This document shows positions 53,419-64,000 of a stretch of DNA of 64,000 bases, piece by piece. The notes under the pieces are model-generated. The model had not been told where the DNA came from and searched no databases. It was given only the letters and a program-made list of their open reading frames with translations. Location of the stretch: assembly GCF_001649575.2 (NCBI RefSeq), contig NC_051441.1, forward strand, positions 17,127,678 through 17,191,677, read 5' to 3'. Every line of letters begins with the position of its first letter. The stretch's first letter is position 1. Source of the stretch: Kryptolebias marmoratus. Lineage: Eukaryota; Chordata; Actinopteri; Cyprinodontiformes; Rivulidae. The position numbers and the translations under genes were made by a program.

Positions 53419-56229
53419 CTTGAGTAAGCAAACGTTGGGAAAATGAGAGAAATGCAAAACAAAGGTGGGGGGAAGGAAGATGATTAAAACACTGATGCAC
53501 TTTATAAAGAAATCCAGACATTTTGATTGACATTTGGTTTAAAATACAAAATTTCACTAGAAATCACCAACTTTTTTTTTTAACTAACTGTACATTAATT
53601 ATTTAAGCTGGTGTAAAAAAAGTACTTTAATCACTCTTCTGTTTAAAAAAAATAATCATTTATTTAATAAAAGTAATCAGTGGGACAGCATTTGCCTACC
53701 AAAAAAGCCGTAAATCCTAGGAGTATAAGCACAACCCGTGATGACCAGCTGTCATAGTCTTCGGGGATGGCCACTGGACAACTCTGTAAGAGGACAGGAG
53801 AAGCTGTGAGCACTCATCATACTGCATTTTACCTGCAGCTTCAGCACTAAAGCAATCTGATTTCCACCGGTAGAAATCAGTGGAGAACTATTGGGACCTT
53901 TGAGGGATTCAGAGAAGGCTCTGAGTGAACGTAAGAATGGTAAAAAGTGAATAACAGGCAAAAAAGGGGATTATTTGCAGTTTTCAGGAACAGATTGTAA
54001 ATAAAACGTTTTAGTAATGATGACTCCTGTTTGTCTGTTTTTGGGAATCTGAAATTCTCAACGAGGCACCAGTCCGATGATAAGAAAATTTAAAAAAACA
54101 AACAAATGGATGTAACAAAAGGAACTATTGTTTGCATACATGTTGCACCACCTGGAGGTGAGGTCTTCAACTCACATCTCCAGGAGAGTTTATTTTGCAC
54201 ATCCCAGGGGACGTTGGAGACATAAAATCCAAATGGGCCAAGTTTAAGCCCTCCATTGCAAATGTGGCTTCCAGGAGCTGAGGCCTGTTGTGGAGACCAC
54301 TGATGAACAGGTTAGTGGACACCAGCGGTGATGGAGGTCATCAAGCTGAAGAAGGAGGCCATTAGGGCAAACGGACTGCAGCTTCTGTGGCCGTGGAAAA
54401 GAAAACTCAGGCTTGGGAGGAATTCGGTGAAGCCACAAAGGATTTACGGTCAACCTCAAGTTCGATGACTCAGAGAAGGAAAGCAGACCCTGCCCCAAGC
54501 TTTCCTTGGTTTGGGTGGAGAACTGCTGAGCAGGACTGGGGATATTGTTGGACGATGGATGTAACACTTTGAGGACCTTCTCAATCCTGTCACTCTGTCT
54601 GTTTGTGAGGAGGCTGATGATCTGAGGTATGGCAAATCCTTTACCATGACAGAGGATGACCGGGAGTGGGATGACCGGGTTTAACTCCTGGACCTTTTGC
54701 AATCATGAGTCAACCATGGACACGCGGCAGTAACTAGCTGGATAGATCTGTTTAATTGTGCTCTTGCTGAAGCACAAACTGTGTGAGACACACACACTGG
54801 AGCTGAACATATCTGATTTATGAGCACTGCCAAAGTTACGTTAAAGGTTTGAATAAAACATTATGCTTGGCTGGGCAGGAAAGAGAAACTGAAGTTTTAC
54901 TGTGTTTCAGACTTACAGGCATAACAAAGTGCCCCTTGATGTCATCTGGCTTGGGACAGGTCTTCTTTACTATCTCAATCAAAGGAATTCCAGTCCTTCC
55001 ACAGCAATGAAACTGCAGCAGAGAATTTAAAAGGAATATAATGACTAAGACCAATAAAAATCCCACCCAAAGTTATAAACAATTTGCCAATATTAGCATT
55101 GTTCCAGTATATGGAATATAAATGTTGCAATGAAATGACTAGAGCAGGTTAAAATAAAAAAAATATCTAAATATTGCATATAATTTTAGTCAAAAAAAAA
55201 AAGAAGAGGTAAAGGCTTAAATGTTTACTAAACCATATAGTTAACAGTTAATGCTTACAAAGTTGTGAATGAATGTGAGGGCCTCAGTCAAGGCTCCGCC
55301 ACCGCTTTTCACAAAGAGAAGATATGTTTCAGCGTAGGCCTCTGTCAGTTGCTTTTCAACCTTATTAATGAAAGTTCAAACGCTTAATGGCAATCAGAAA
55401 TGATGGATCGTGACAAGTTTGTGTCGATTGCAAGCCGTTCGCCCTTACCTTTTTGGTTTCGGACACAGCAAGCACTCCAAACACAAATACACCCAGAGTC
55501 AGTTGGCACAGGAAGATCATGAACTGAAGGAACAAAACGAGATCAATTAATGTTACCAAGTGAACGAAGCGGGTTCTTAAACCAGCAGCAAAAACAATGA
55601 AACAAGAGGGGAAAAGTGCCATTTGTGCTTCCATTTTATTCCAGTACTTTCAGCAGTCACAGGGACAGAATGGAAAAAGGGCAATCTTATATTAAATCCA
55701 TACAAATATACAATAAAGGTATTTATTAAACAAGTATTGTCATATCCTAAAATAACATTGCTTATATGTTTTACTGGAAAATGAAGATTTCACAATTCTA
55801 TTTCATAAAACAGGCTTCGGGTCCTGATTTGTAATCATCATATTTGCAGTGACTCAGTCATTATCTTCGATTAATATTTTCTTTGTTTCCTCATATTTAG
55901 CCGCCTCACTTTCTAATCATCTGATTTAAGTTTATTTTGTTTAGAAATGAACAACCCTGATTCTACAGATTCCTAGATTCTACATGGTTTATTTAAATTC
56001 CAAAAATCTGAATACTTCCCGCTTGGTTTGCTTTCATGTTTCATGTCAAGTTGCTTTAAATCATCAGAGAACAGATCAATTATTTTACTCCACATGGATT
56101 GGCCTCCTCTGAATCACTCAGTGCTAACTGTGTCAAATTAAAGACGAAGCATTCCTTGAAGGAATTCGTGTCACCCACCTTTTTGGTCACAGCTTGAAAA
56201 CAACATTAAGCACAATTTCATGCAATAGC

Positions 56230-56480
56230 ACAAGAAGCTCTGCTCAGACTATGTGTTGTGAAGGACTCTCTTAGCTACTACCACATTAAATTTTAAGTCA
56301 ACACCTTTAAAACGAACTGAGTTATAACCATTTTTGTGCCTGCTACAATCAGTTAGCTGTGGCAGCCATCTTAAATTGGATTAACTCCAGAGGTAAATCA
56401 GCTGTAGATGCACATCTAGTGATTCATGTCTGCAAGTTGCAATAAAATCCTTCCACTGCTTCTTGAGGTATTTTGTTAAG
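56230..56480 (-). repeat. interspersed repeat B, copy 5
   Basis: It contains GTGGCAGCCATCTTAAATTG, GATTAACTCCAGAGGTAAAT and CAGCTGTAGATGCACATC, in the same order as copy 1 at 2.9-3.1 kb. Confidence 0.6.
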
Positions 56481-56758
56481 TTGCGTGAGGCACGTCAGGG
56501 TGCAGTAGTTGCCTAACAGGAATAACTTGTCTTCTGCGCTATTTAAAAAATAATAATAAAATAACATTGCAATGGGCCGCCTCACCACAATGAGATGACC
56601 TTTTTTCTCATTACAGGCACCGAGGAACCCAAACAGTGCTGGAGTCAGAGTCAGCGCGCCCAGAGCGATCAGAAAATGTACACCTTATAGGAGGAGGAGA
56701 CAAAGAGACAAGAATCAGAAACAAATCTGTAATCATGACTTTCATTTTCTATATATAT

Positions 56759-56968
56759 CAGGGGTATGCAACCCGGTCCTGAAGGGCCACCATCCTGCAG
56801 GTTTTACTTGTTTTTCTGCTCCAACACACCTGATTTGAATCAATGGGTGATTAACAGGCTTCTGCAGAACATGAAGAGGTGATTTAACCTCTGAATCAGG
56901 TGTGTTGGAGCAGGGAAACAAGTAAAACATGCAGGATAGTGGCCCTCAGGGACCAGGGTTGCCTACCT
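56759..56968. mobile_element. hAT-like palindromic MITE
   Basis: The left end starts CAGGGGTATGCAACCCGGTC. The right end, on the complement, reads AGGTAGGCAACCCTGGTCCC. Both arms continue through GGGCCAC, a CATCCTGCAGG / ATCCTGCATG block, TTTTACTTGTTT and CTCCAACACACCTGATT. It inserted in intron 2 of tetraspanin copy 2, about 12 bp from the exon 2 donor. Confidence 0.8.
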
Positions 56969-57537
56969 CGATCTACACCAACCTGCGACAAAAGCTGATG
57001 ACTGGAGTTCCTTCGTGTGAAAGACTTCGCTGGCATCCCCGAACCTCAGCGACAAGCCGAACCCCAGGAACAGACCCCCACCACCTGCGAAAAACAGGCA
57101 GCAAGACACAAGGCACAGTAAAATCTGGGTTTTCAGGCACTTAGAGAAACAAGTTCCTTCGAGCTAAATATTGCTGTCGGGAAAAAGGTGTTAGGTGTGT
57201 CTGGAAAAGCAAGAGAGCTCGAGCCTAACAATACGCAAACTACAAAAACCTGCTCCCCTAGCCATCTTCAGCTCGCGTACTGTTACCATAACGTGCCTCG
57301 CTCACCAGTAAAATCATGCTGGAAACGATGACCACATATTTGCACAGCTGTCCACAACTGTCCAGAGGCATGACGGACAGCGGTTTCTGGAAATCACCTC
57401 ACAGGCCTGTTCAGCAGAGGACATAAACGACGATAGAGTTCAACTGTATTTTAAAAGCAAAAACAAACGCATTAAAGCCTCAATGTTCAATGTGACAGCG
57501 ACGAAAGCATAAGAATGGCTTCTGATGAAATAAATAC

Positions 57538-57600
57538 CTGTATTTGTTTTTGGAGCTATGTCCCCTTTGCGCTGGCTCCAAATACAGGGTTCTAATAAAA
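57538..57600 (-). promoter_or_regulatory. candidate promoter and 5' UTR exon of tetraspanin copy 2
   Basis: A TATA-like TTTTATTA (57600-57593, minus) stands about 55 bp upstream of a donor (ATACAG|GTATTT at 57538), mirroring the layout at 48300-48245. Confidence 0.45.
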
Positions 57601-58089
57601 CTGTTTGTATGTGTTCTGCCCGGCTCTGCCTCTCCACTTACGTTCAGACCTCTTCCAGAAAGGCAATTCGACGAGAGGCGACACCTGCCCCTCCTGCAGA
57701 GAAAGAATTTCAAACACCAGGAAACTGAAACGATGCTAATAATAACTCTCTGACACGTATGTATGTGCGTACATTGTCTCAGCAATAATATGACTTTGTT
57801 TAACTTCAGCAATTCCTTTTGGCAATAAATCTTACACTGTTGGAGAGCCGGTGTATTTCCCCTTAAATGATACCGTTTCTTGTAAGGAAAATGTATTTGT
57901 GTGTTGAGCAGCAGAGATGAGACTGTGGGTTGGACCCATGAAAAATGATCAGATCTTTGCCAAACAGCTTATTTTTCTATTGACTCTTGTTTGGTCTTGT
58001 TTATTGGACTGGATGAGTAAAATCTGAGGAAGCAAGACACATTGGCCATTTCACAGCACAGCCTCGGCAGCCTGGCACCTTCTCACACA

Positions 58090-58440
58090 CTGCTGTGGGA
58101 TGGCATTCCCAAACAGCATTTGCCGTGAGTCCGTCTCTGTGGCTGTGTTGGCCTCTCTGGAACAAACAGCAGGGGAAGCTGATCCCTCAGGTGTTCAGCG
58201 GGGTTGAGGTCAGGACAGCAGGCAGGTCACCCCATCCTCTGCATGGCCAAAATCTGGAGGTAGTGTCTGATAAACCCCGCTCTGTGCGGCCTGTCTTTGA
58301 CATCCCTTGTTATATGGAAGTTGGCCTTCAGTTTGGAGATGATACTGGGGCTCATTATAAATAAGGCTGCGACTTGGTTTTGCGGAAGACCAGCTTGAAG
58401 TTGTCCCACGGCCTGAGCCCTAACCAGAAACCCAACTGTT
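58090..58440 (-). mobile_element. Tc1-type transposase relic (N-terminal helix-turn-helix)
   Basis: The minus-strand frame starts [20 protein letters not shown] and continues ..IISKLKANFHITRDVKDRPH, matching the family's N-terminal DNA-binding part (IGQLQAG..Q..VA..., then S.ISRL...F..TG.V..RP). It breaks up after about 60 residues. This is a different Tc1 subfamily from the copies above. Confidence 0.75.
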
Positions 58441-58483
58441 CATTCGCTAAAGCAGCGACACGTCTCACACAATGAGCGCTGGA

Positions 58484-58582
58484 GATAGGATGGATGGATG
58501 GATGGATGGATGGATGGATGGATGGATGAATGGATGGATGGATGGATGGATGGATGGATGGATGGATGGATGGATGGATGGA
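58484..58582. repeat. (GATG)n microsatellite
   Basis: About 24 tetranucleotide units with two interruptions. Confidence 0.95.
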
Positions 58583-58599
58583 CGGTTCAGTAGCAGAAC

Positions 58600-60820
58600 T
58601 TCCTTTAGGTGTACATATCACTCTGCCTCCTAACATTTACCAGAGGCACATAAAATAGTTCCTATGCAACTTATAGCTAACAAATTGAATCACTAATGAA
58701 ATATTTAAAAACCTGAATACAACTTAAACAAAGAACACAAATCTTGTCCTACTTTCTTACTGCTTTTCAAATAAAATGAATAACTCCATATGTTTGTTTG
58801 CATATATTTTAAACCATATTCTGCCTTTATTTATTTAGCCGTGGTGGGTATGCAGTTCTCAGCGTACCACATGTTCACTGTCATCCATTTGGGTTTCCAC
58901 TGGCTTTATCCAGGTTTTCTCCTCTGCGCTCCTTTCCCCAGTAGTTTCAGCCTTGAGCCAAGGTTGTAATGTGTTTAAATCATTCATACTTTGGCTATGT
59001 CTACTTTTTAGACTCCCATCACAGTTTAGTTTGTGTTGATTCAAAGGTTTCATCTTACCACCACTAGAGGGAGCCCGAGCACCACCGATGGAGAACCAGA
59101 TGTGGCCCAAAACAACATCTTGAAGAAGAAGTCGACAGAGGCTGCTCTTAAAGTGTATTTACTTTGAAATTGGGAAGATCGAGCAAATATTTTCCTGCTG
59201 GCATGTTCTAAACTTTCATCTAAAGTTTATGCCATTGTTCCTACAGGTTCTCCTCCGTGTTCGAAGAATTATTCATTTACAGAAAATAACACTGATTTAA
59301 AACATTTTTTTATTGCAGACATTGATTTTATGAGTAAGTCACGCACTAATAAACACATTACAATTAGACTGAGCTGCATGACTCCTCTGGCTGTAGTTAT
59401 TTCTAATATAGGTTAGAAAATGAGAAAAAGCCCTTAGAGCTAATAATCATTGTTGTGTCTGTTTTTGTTTTCTTTTTCTGCCAGTCAAACAGAGAAACAA
59501 TACACATTATTTTATTTTACTGTGTAAAATAGCTTTGATTAGACGTGCAAACTTCTGATCCCACCTTCTGTTATGATAAAGTGTGCTGTTATTAAACGTC
59601 GTATTGTGTTTTTTAAAGGAATTGATCGCTGTCAAAGTCTGAGTATGAGTTGTTTTTTTTAATACTTTACTGTGAGCTGAGTTGGTTCGTTATTCAGTTA
59701 CGTTTCTGTTCCTGCGGTCCTTGTTATCGACTCCTCGCCACTCTTATCTGCTTGCTTAATTTTACCGCCTGCTCCACTCATCAATCACCTCCTACTGTGG
59801 TGCTTCTCAAACCTCTCACAAGTACCGCTTCAGAAAATACTAAGCTCTCCACAATTACAGCAGACATTCAAAGTGTTTTTTTGAGCTCGTATTAAATAAT
59901 TCTGAGCAGATCGAGTATCTGGCAATAAATAAGCAATCTGACCAATCTTCTATTTGAACGCCAAACTTGAAACATGGCCCACTTCTTTGTCGAACCCTTA
60001 ACCCTCCCGTGGCCTTTGTGTCAAATTAACCTGACGTTACAAGGGCTTCTCTACCTCTCTCTGTCTCACTCTCCTTTGAGGGCTTCAGGAGGGGGAATCC
60101 TTCAACAAACCCAGTTGTCTGAAGGACACACGCTGACGTCGGATCATCCTTGGCTGGACCTTCCTTGGGTCGAGGTCCCTAGAGGCTGAAACAACTATAG
60201 ACCTTGATATCCACTGATGAGAATGTGTCCCAAAATTCAAACAACAAACCAAAAAACATTCTGATCACTAACTAAACCTAATAACTTTAAGAATCTTTAC
60301 ATTTTTACCCCTGGGGTGAACAAAAAGGATCACTGACACGTGTAGCCTGTACCTGAAACACACAGCCAACACTGATTGTTTTAGATGTGATGGTCCCGTG
60401 CTACTGCTGCTGAAAACGGCACCATATACACCGTGGTCTGGATTCTTCTTCTTCTTCTTTTGCACCTTTTGTCGTGAGCAGGTCCTACAGAGACTCCACC
60501 GGTCTGCTTCAGCAGCCACAGGCGCATCGGTTAACTATTGTCCCCTCCAGTTTTCACAGAGGCTCTCAAAACATCCTCCACTGCGGTTTTATTTCAGGTA
60601 TTTGCACTTGGAGCGAAGATCGTAATGAGACTGATCCACTCATCTTTTTGGCTTCACATCACAGTTCTTGCTATTAAAACTTACAATAGTTGACACAAAA
60701 CTTTCGTCTGGGTCCTCAGTGGTACTTGTCCCACAGATTGACAAATATGGTCCTAGTCAACTGGTGTGGAAGAAACCAGCCCCAGATAAAGACCAGTAAG
60801 AAAACGGACTCTGCCATCAC
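58600..60820. other. non-coding stretch
   Basis: AT-rich. Apart from a CTCF-like site at 59061 I see nothing that I can name. Confidence 0.6.
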
Positions 60821-60829
60821 CAGTGAACA

Positions 60830-61375
60830 TTCAGAGTTTGGACACTGATGTGGTGGAGGATTACAAGTAGGCCTACCTTGGTTTTCCCCTAACCAACAAA
60901 CTGGACCGGTGGAGGAACACTGATGTCCTGTACAACAAGGGCCAACATTGTCTCCACCTGCTGAGAAGTTACCAAGGTCTTTTTTAGGGTGTGCAGGGCA
61001 CCATCTAAGACTTTCTATGACCCAGTTGTTCAATATGAAGTAGTCTTAGAGAAGGGGGTGGCTAACCAAGCAGGTGCTCGACAAGCTACAGATGTAGCAG
61101 TCCCAAGTGACTGTGACATCAGGAAGAAGGAGCATGAGAAGATGGAGACATACCAAGGGCTGAAAGAGGAAATAGAGAAGCTGTGGAGAGTCCAGGCCTC
61201 ATTGGTGCCAGTGGTCATCGGAGCACTCAGTGCTGTGACCCCCCAAAACTGGAAGAGTGGCTCCAACAGATCCCAGGAACCACCTCAGAGATCTCTGTCC
61301 AGAAGAGCGCAGTCCTAGGAACAGATAAGATACTGAAGAGAACCCTCAACCTCCCAGGCCTCTGGTAGAGGACCC
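60830..61375 (+). mobile_element. LINE ORF2 C-terminal fragment, frameshifted
   Basis: The first part (about 60855-61020) keeps broken words of the type VEDYKYLG..., ..NTDVLYNKGQ. From 61021 the frame reads ATDVAVPSDCDIRKKEHEKM, then ETYQGLKEEIEKLW and VPVVIGALSAVTP. A frameshift follows, then KLEEWLQQIPGTTSEISVQK, SAVLGT, and LPGLW just before a stop. These are blocks of a common fish/invertebrate LINE C-terminus. The fragment is dead. Confidence 0.75.
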
Positions 61376-62039
61376 AAGCTCGAAGTGAAAGTGGAACCAC
61401 CCATGTAGAACAAATAGGGTGTTGGGTGTTTAATATATAATATATATATTTCCAAATTGGTAAGAAAAAGAAAACACACTGGATCATGTAATACACATTT
61501 GTGCCAGATAACGAGCATCATTTGAATTAATTTCCTGTTCTTTCAACATCCACCAGGGGGCGGAAAAACATCAAAATACCACCGCGAACAGCAGCAGCAC
61601 ATTTAACCCCTTACAAATTAAACCTCAGCTTGGAGCCCATCTGAATTATTTTTAAAAGTTGTTTCTTGTTTCCATGTTTGAAATTTCGGACTCTTGCAGA
61701 TTTTTCCTTCATTTTTTGAAAATATGTATCAAAGGATGCAAATACACAAAATACAAAAATATCAATACAGGGAATTTCATGAAGAGTTATGTTGGTAAAA
61801 AAATAAACGTAAACGCCTTTTATTAAATTAAAAATGTAGGAATCAGTAAGTTTTTTTTGCAAAATATATTTATAGCTTTTGTTAACTAAACGCAATGCAT
61901 GCCTATGCGTGTGAGAAATTGCATAAACATCAATTTTAAACGTGAAATAACATATCATCTGTGGGCATTTTTAGATTTATATAATTACAGTTAAAGCTAT
62001 CTTATTATTTCAGCTAAAATAAAAAAATAAAAATAGAGA

Positions 62040-62997
62040 TAAGAACGGAGGAGGAGGGCGCTGAGGAGGCGGTGGTGAGCTGAGGCAGTGTGTGGGGGGG
62101 GAAGGTGGTTGAGGAAAAAAAGCGAGGAGAAGGAGACCTAAAGGAAACGCAGACCTCAGACCAGCCCGGCTCACCTCGCCGTACCCCGCTTCTAACCCCG
62201 GTCTGCGTGCAGAAATCTGACCTCGGATCAGCTCTCCGGGGGTTCACCCTAACGAGCAAGGAGGAAATCGTGTTCGTCCGTCCGCCAGGTCGGCAACGCC
62301 AAGAAGAGCCATCCGACGGCAGACCGACGGCGGCCAGGGAGCGGACAAGGAGGCGGCGCGGGCACTTCGAGGCTGATAGTGGGAGAACCACGGAGGAGTT
62401 TTAATACAGAGACCGAGGAGGGAGCAGCCAGGACTGAGCCGCCGCGCATGAGGAGTAGTATTGCGTTCAGCTAATTTCCAACATTTTTCTATTCTTGGCA
62501 GCGGGAGTGTGCTCTCTTCCGAGCCACATTTATAAGGAGAGCTAGCGGAATGTAATGTTAGCGGGCTGGCTAACGTTAGCTAGCTAATTAGCTTGTCAGG
62601 CAGTCGGACGTTTGATCTTTTATTAAAATAGGTCGGGATTCGGGCGTCGTTTTCTGGACGGGTTTTCGTGGGGGAAAAAAGGCTGTTCTTTCTTTGCTCT
62701 TTCCAGGACACCGAGAGATAATTGGCCACGATGGTCCGGCTTGCCTAAGCTAAGTTGGACAATAAACAGTGCGAGCTTTTCCAGATATTGATGAAAATCT
62801 GCTCGATATTACTCGCGTCTCGTGGAAAAAAAAGCCCCGTAATCGTCGCGACTCGGATTCAGGAGCCGATTCAGAACGAAGAGGAGCAGACTTTGTATTT
62901 ATCTTATTTTATAATTTTTTGATCTGTGACTGTCTGTCCTCCAATGTTAATGTCGACCGACGTTGCATCTATAATGCTTCCCGTTAATCGGGGAATA
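62040..62997 (+). promoter_or_regulatory. GC-rich promoter and long 5' UTR of the last gene
   Basis: It is rich in CpG and CGG/GGCG words (62040-62450), with Pu-rich GGAGGAGGAGGGCG and no clear TATA. At least two upstream frames (62090-62404 and 62769-62987) precede the coding start, so translation may be damped. A palindromic GTTAGCTAGCTAATTAGCTT stands at about 62575. Confidence 0.55.
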
Positions 62998-63216
62998 ATG
63001 GACCGCGAAAGGGACATTGATACAGCGGCGGCGGCAGCGGCAGCCGCCGGAGCGCACACGAACCCGGCCGCGGGGCCAGCGGTTGTCCGGGGGATGAAGC
63101 GCGGAGACCCGGAGCCCGACGCTCAGACCGCCGCTGCCCTCGCTGACCTGGCCGGGGCGGAATGCAAAAGACCAAGGATAGACGGGACCGGGAGCGTGGT
63201 TGGTGACATCGGACAG
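62998..63216 (+). CDS. first coding exon of an unidentified Ala-rich, probably nuclear protein
   Basis: The frame is open from 62926. I chose the ATG at 62998 for its context (A at -3, G at +4); in-frame ATGs at 62944, 62950 and 62971 are alternatives. The exon ends in phase 0 at a consensus donor (GGACAG|GTAACC). It codes for MDRERDID, then an eight-Ala run, GAHTNPAAGPAVVRGMKRGD, an Ala/Leu stretch, and a basic ECKRPRID motif that looks like a nuclear localisation signal. The disordered N-terminus, CpG-rich promoter and long 5' UTR suggest a broadly expressed nuclear regulator. I cannot name the family. The rest lies beyond the window. Confidence 0.65.
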
Positions 63217-64000
63217 GTAACCCAAACACACATAATCCCCCACTCACACACTTATTTCTTTCTTTTCTCACTGTTCTGTTGGCTCCATTGTAACAGATCC
63301 TCCTCCCTCCCTCTCTCTCTTCTCACTGTAAAACATTTGTTCCCTTGCATCACCAAATGATGTTATGACAGGGCCCCCCTTTTTGTCTCTCTGTCACCAT
63401 GTCAGCTTTTGCGATGAAGAAAGAAAGCCTTGCACTCAGAGAAATGCTTGATAATTTTACATGTGAAGGTTGTCTTGTTGGGATCCTGTGGCTGTGTTCA
63501 GTGAGGGAGCAGCCCCAGACAAAGGTAATATGATCCAGGCTCCATGCCTATGACAGACAGCAGCACAGCAAAGATCAGAGCCATTCATCATGCCTGTCTC
63601 ACACAAAGTAAGCCACTGCTTTTCCCTCACGTGGCGCAAGGCGCACAGTGGGAATATTTATCCATAAAGGTCATTTGTTAGCGAGTCATCCCAAAGCCTG
63701 ACACATGTGCCACGAATCCCTCCATTCCCCCTCCTCACTGTGGCTAGGTGTTAAAAGAGAGAGGCAGACATGGATGGGGGGAGGGGTCAGCACAGTGAAA
63801 GACAAAGAACCAGGGTCTGTTTTTGCTGGAGGCTGAAGGAGCAAAGGGGGGCTCAGGAGGGCCCTTCTTGATGCCGGTCTTCCCCCTGCTTTCATGACCC
63901 GACAGCTGAGGCAGCGAGGGATCCGCAGCCCGTCCTGCCTCTCCGGACTAATCTACTGTATTACAGTAAACCAGAGGATAAGGCACATCTCTTCGCTCGC
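63217..64000 (+). other. start of intron 1 of the last gene
   Basis: Polypyrimidine-rich sequence after the donor. No further exon is recognisable before the window ends. Confidence 0.5.

Larger units (their letters stand above)
52715..57371 (-). pseudogene. CD9-like tetraspanin, copy 2 (tandem duplicate with a one-base frame break)
   Basis: Exons: 57371-57306, 57084-56983, 56683-56586, 55523-55449, 55360-55259, 55012-54917, 53783-53700, 52918-52715. Exon lengths and phases match copy 1 one for one, except that exon 2 is 4 nt shorter (one codon plus one base). After the acceptor the exon begins GTGGTGGGGGTCTG; phase 0 then runs into a stop, and a sixth G would restore alignment with copy 1. 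All other exons are open, with good splice sites, TM segments, CCGRTG, KTCPKP and PSCP. The last exon has lost copy 1's stop and reads on for about 38 residues. Either this is a recent pseudogene or the G5 run is a sequencing error and the gene is live. I label it pseudogene only because the sequence as given is broken. Confidence 0.7.

Overview
This is vertebrate nuclear DNA, most likely from a percomorph teleost. Genes are split into short exons with GT-AG introns and code for claudin-superfamily, tetraspanin and zona pellucida (ZP) proteins. The intergenic sequence is full of Tc1/mariner relics, LINE fragments, palindromic MITEs, a tRNA-derived SINE and microsatellites. There are three assembly gaps (21954-22150, 47132-47201, 49308-50163). 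I assembled the gene models by hand from splice sites, reading phase and family conservation.

Layout: (1) 1-3600 is mostly non-coding, with possible 5' exons of the next gene. (2) 5064-11531, plus strand: a GSG1-family four-TM protein, 342 codons in five exons. (3) 13055-15407, minus strand: a PMP22/EMP-family gene most like EMP2, 160 codons in four exons, convergent with the first. (4) 15.4-25.8 kb has no coding gene that I can support; it holds a decayed LINE and a candidate non-coding first exon for the EMP gene near 23.5 kb. (5) 25886-38249, plus strand: a 13-exon gene for a secreted ZP-module protein of 1141 aa, with two N-terminal ZP-N-like units and one 1573-nt exon coding for a Pro/Tyr/Lys-rich linker. 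Its stop codon lies inside its AATAAA. (6) 39174-47914 and 52715-57371, both minus: two tandem CD9-like tetraspanins, each with two alternative last exons. The upstream copy has a one-base frame break, has lost the ancestral stop, and carries a MITE next to a splice donor. (7) 57.6-62.0 kb: transposon relics and a GATG microsatellite. (8) 62.0-63.2 kb, plus strand: GC-rich 5' end and first coding exon of an unidentified, probably nuclear, Ala-rich protein that continues beyond the window.

The genes do not form a pathway. GSG1 and EMP relatives are linked in several vertebrate paralogous regions, so that pair is probably ancestral. The ZP gene looks like an egg-coat component and lies tail to tail with a tetraspanin of the CD9 class (CD9 on eggs is needed for gamete fusion in mammals). 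That is a suggestive neighbourhood, not evidence of shared function. The most unusual items are the long Tyr-rich ZP protein and the alternative cytoplasmic tails conserved in both tetraspanins.
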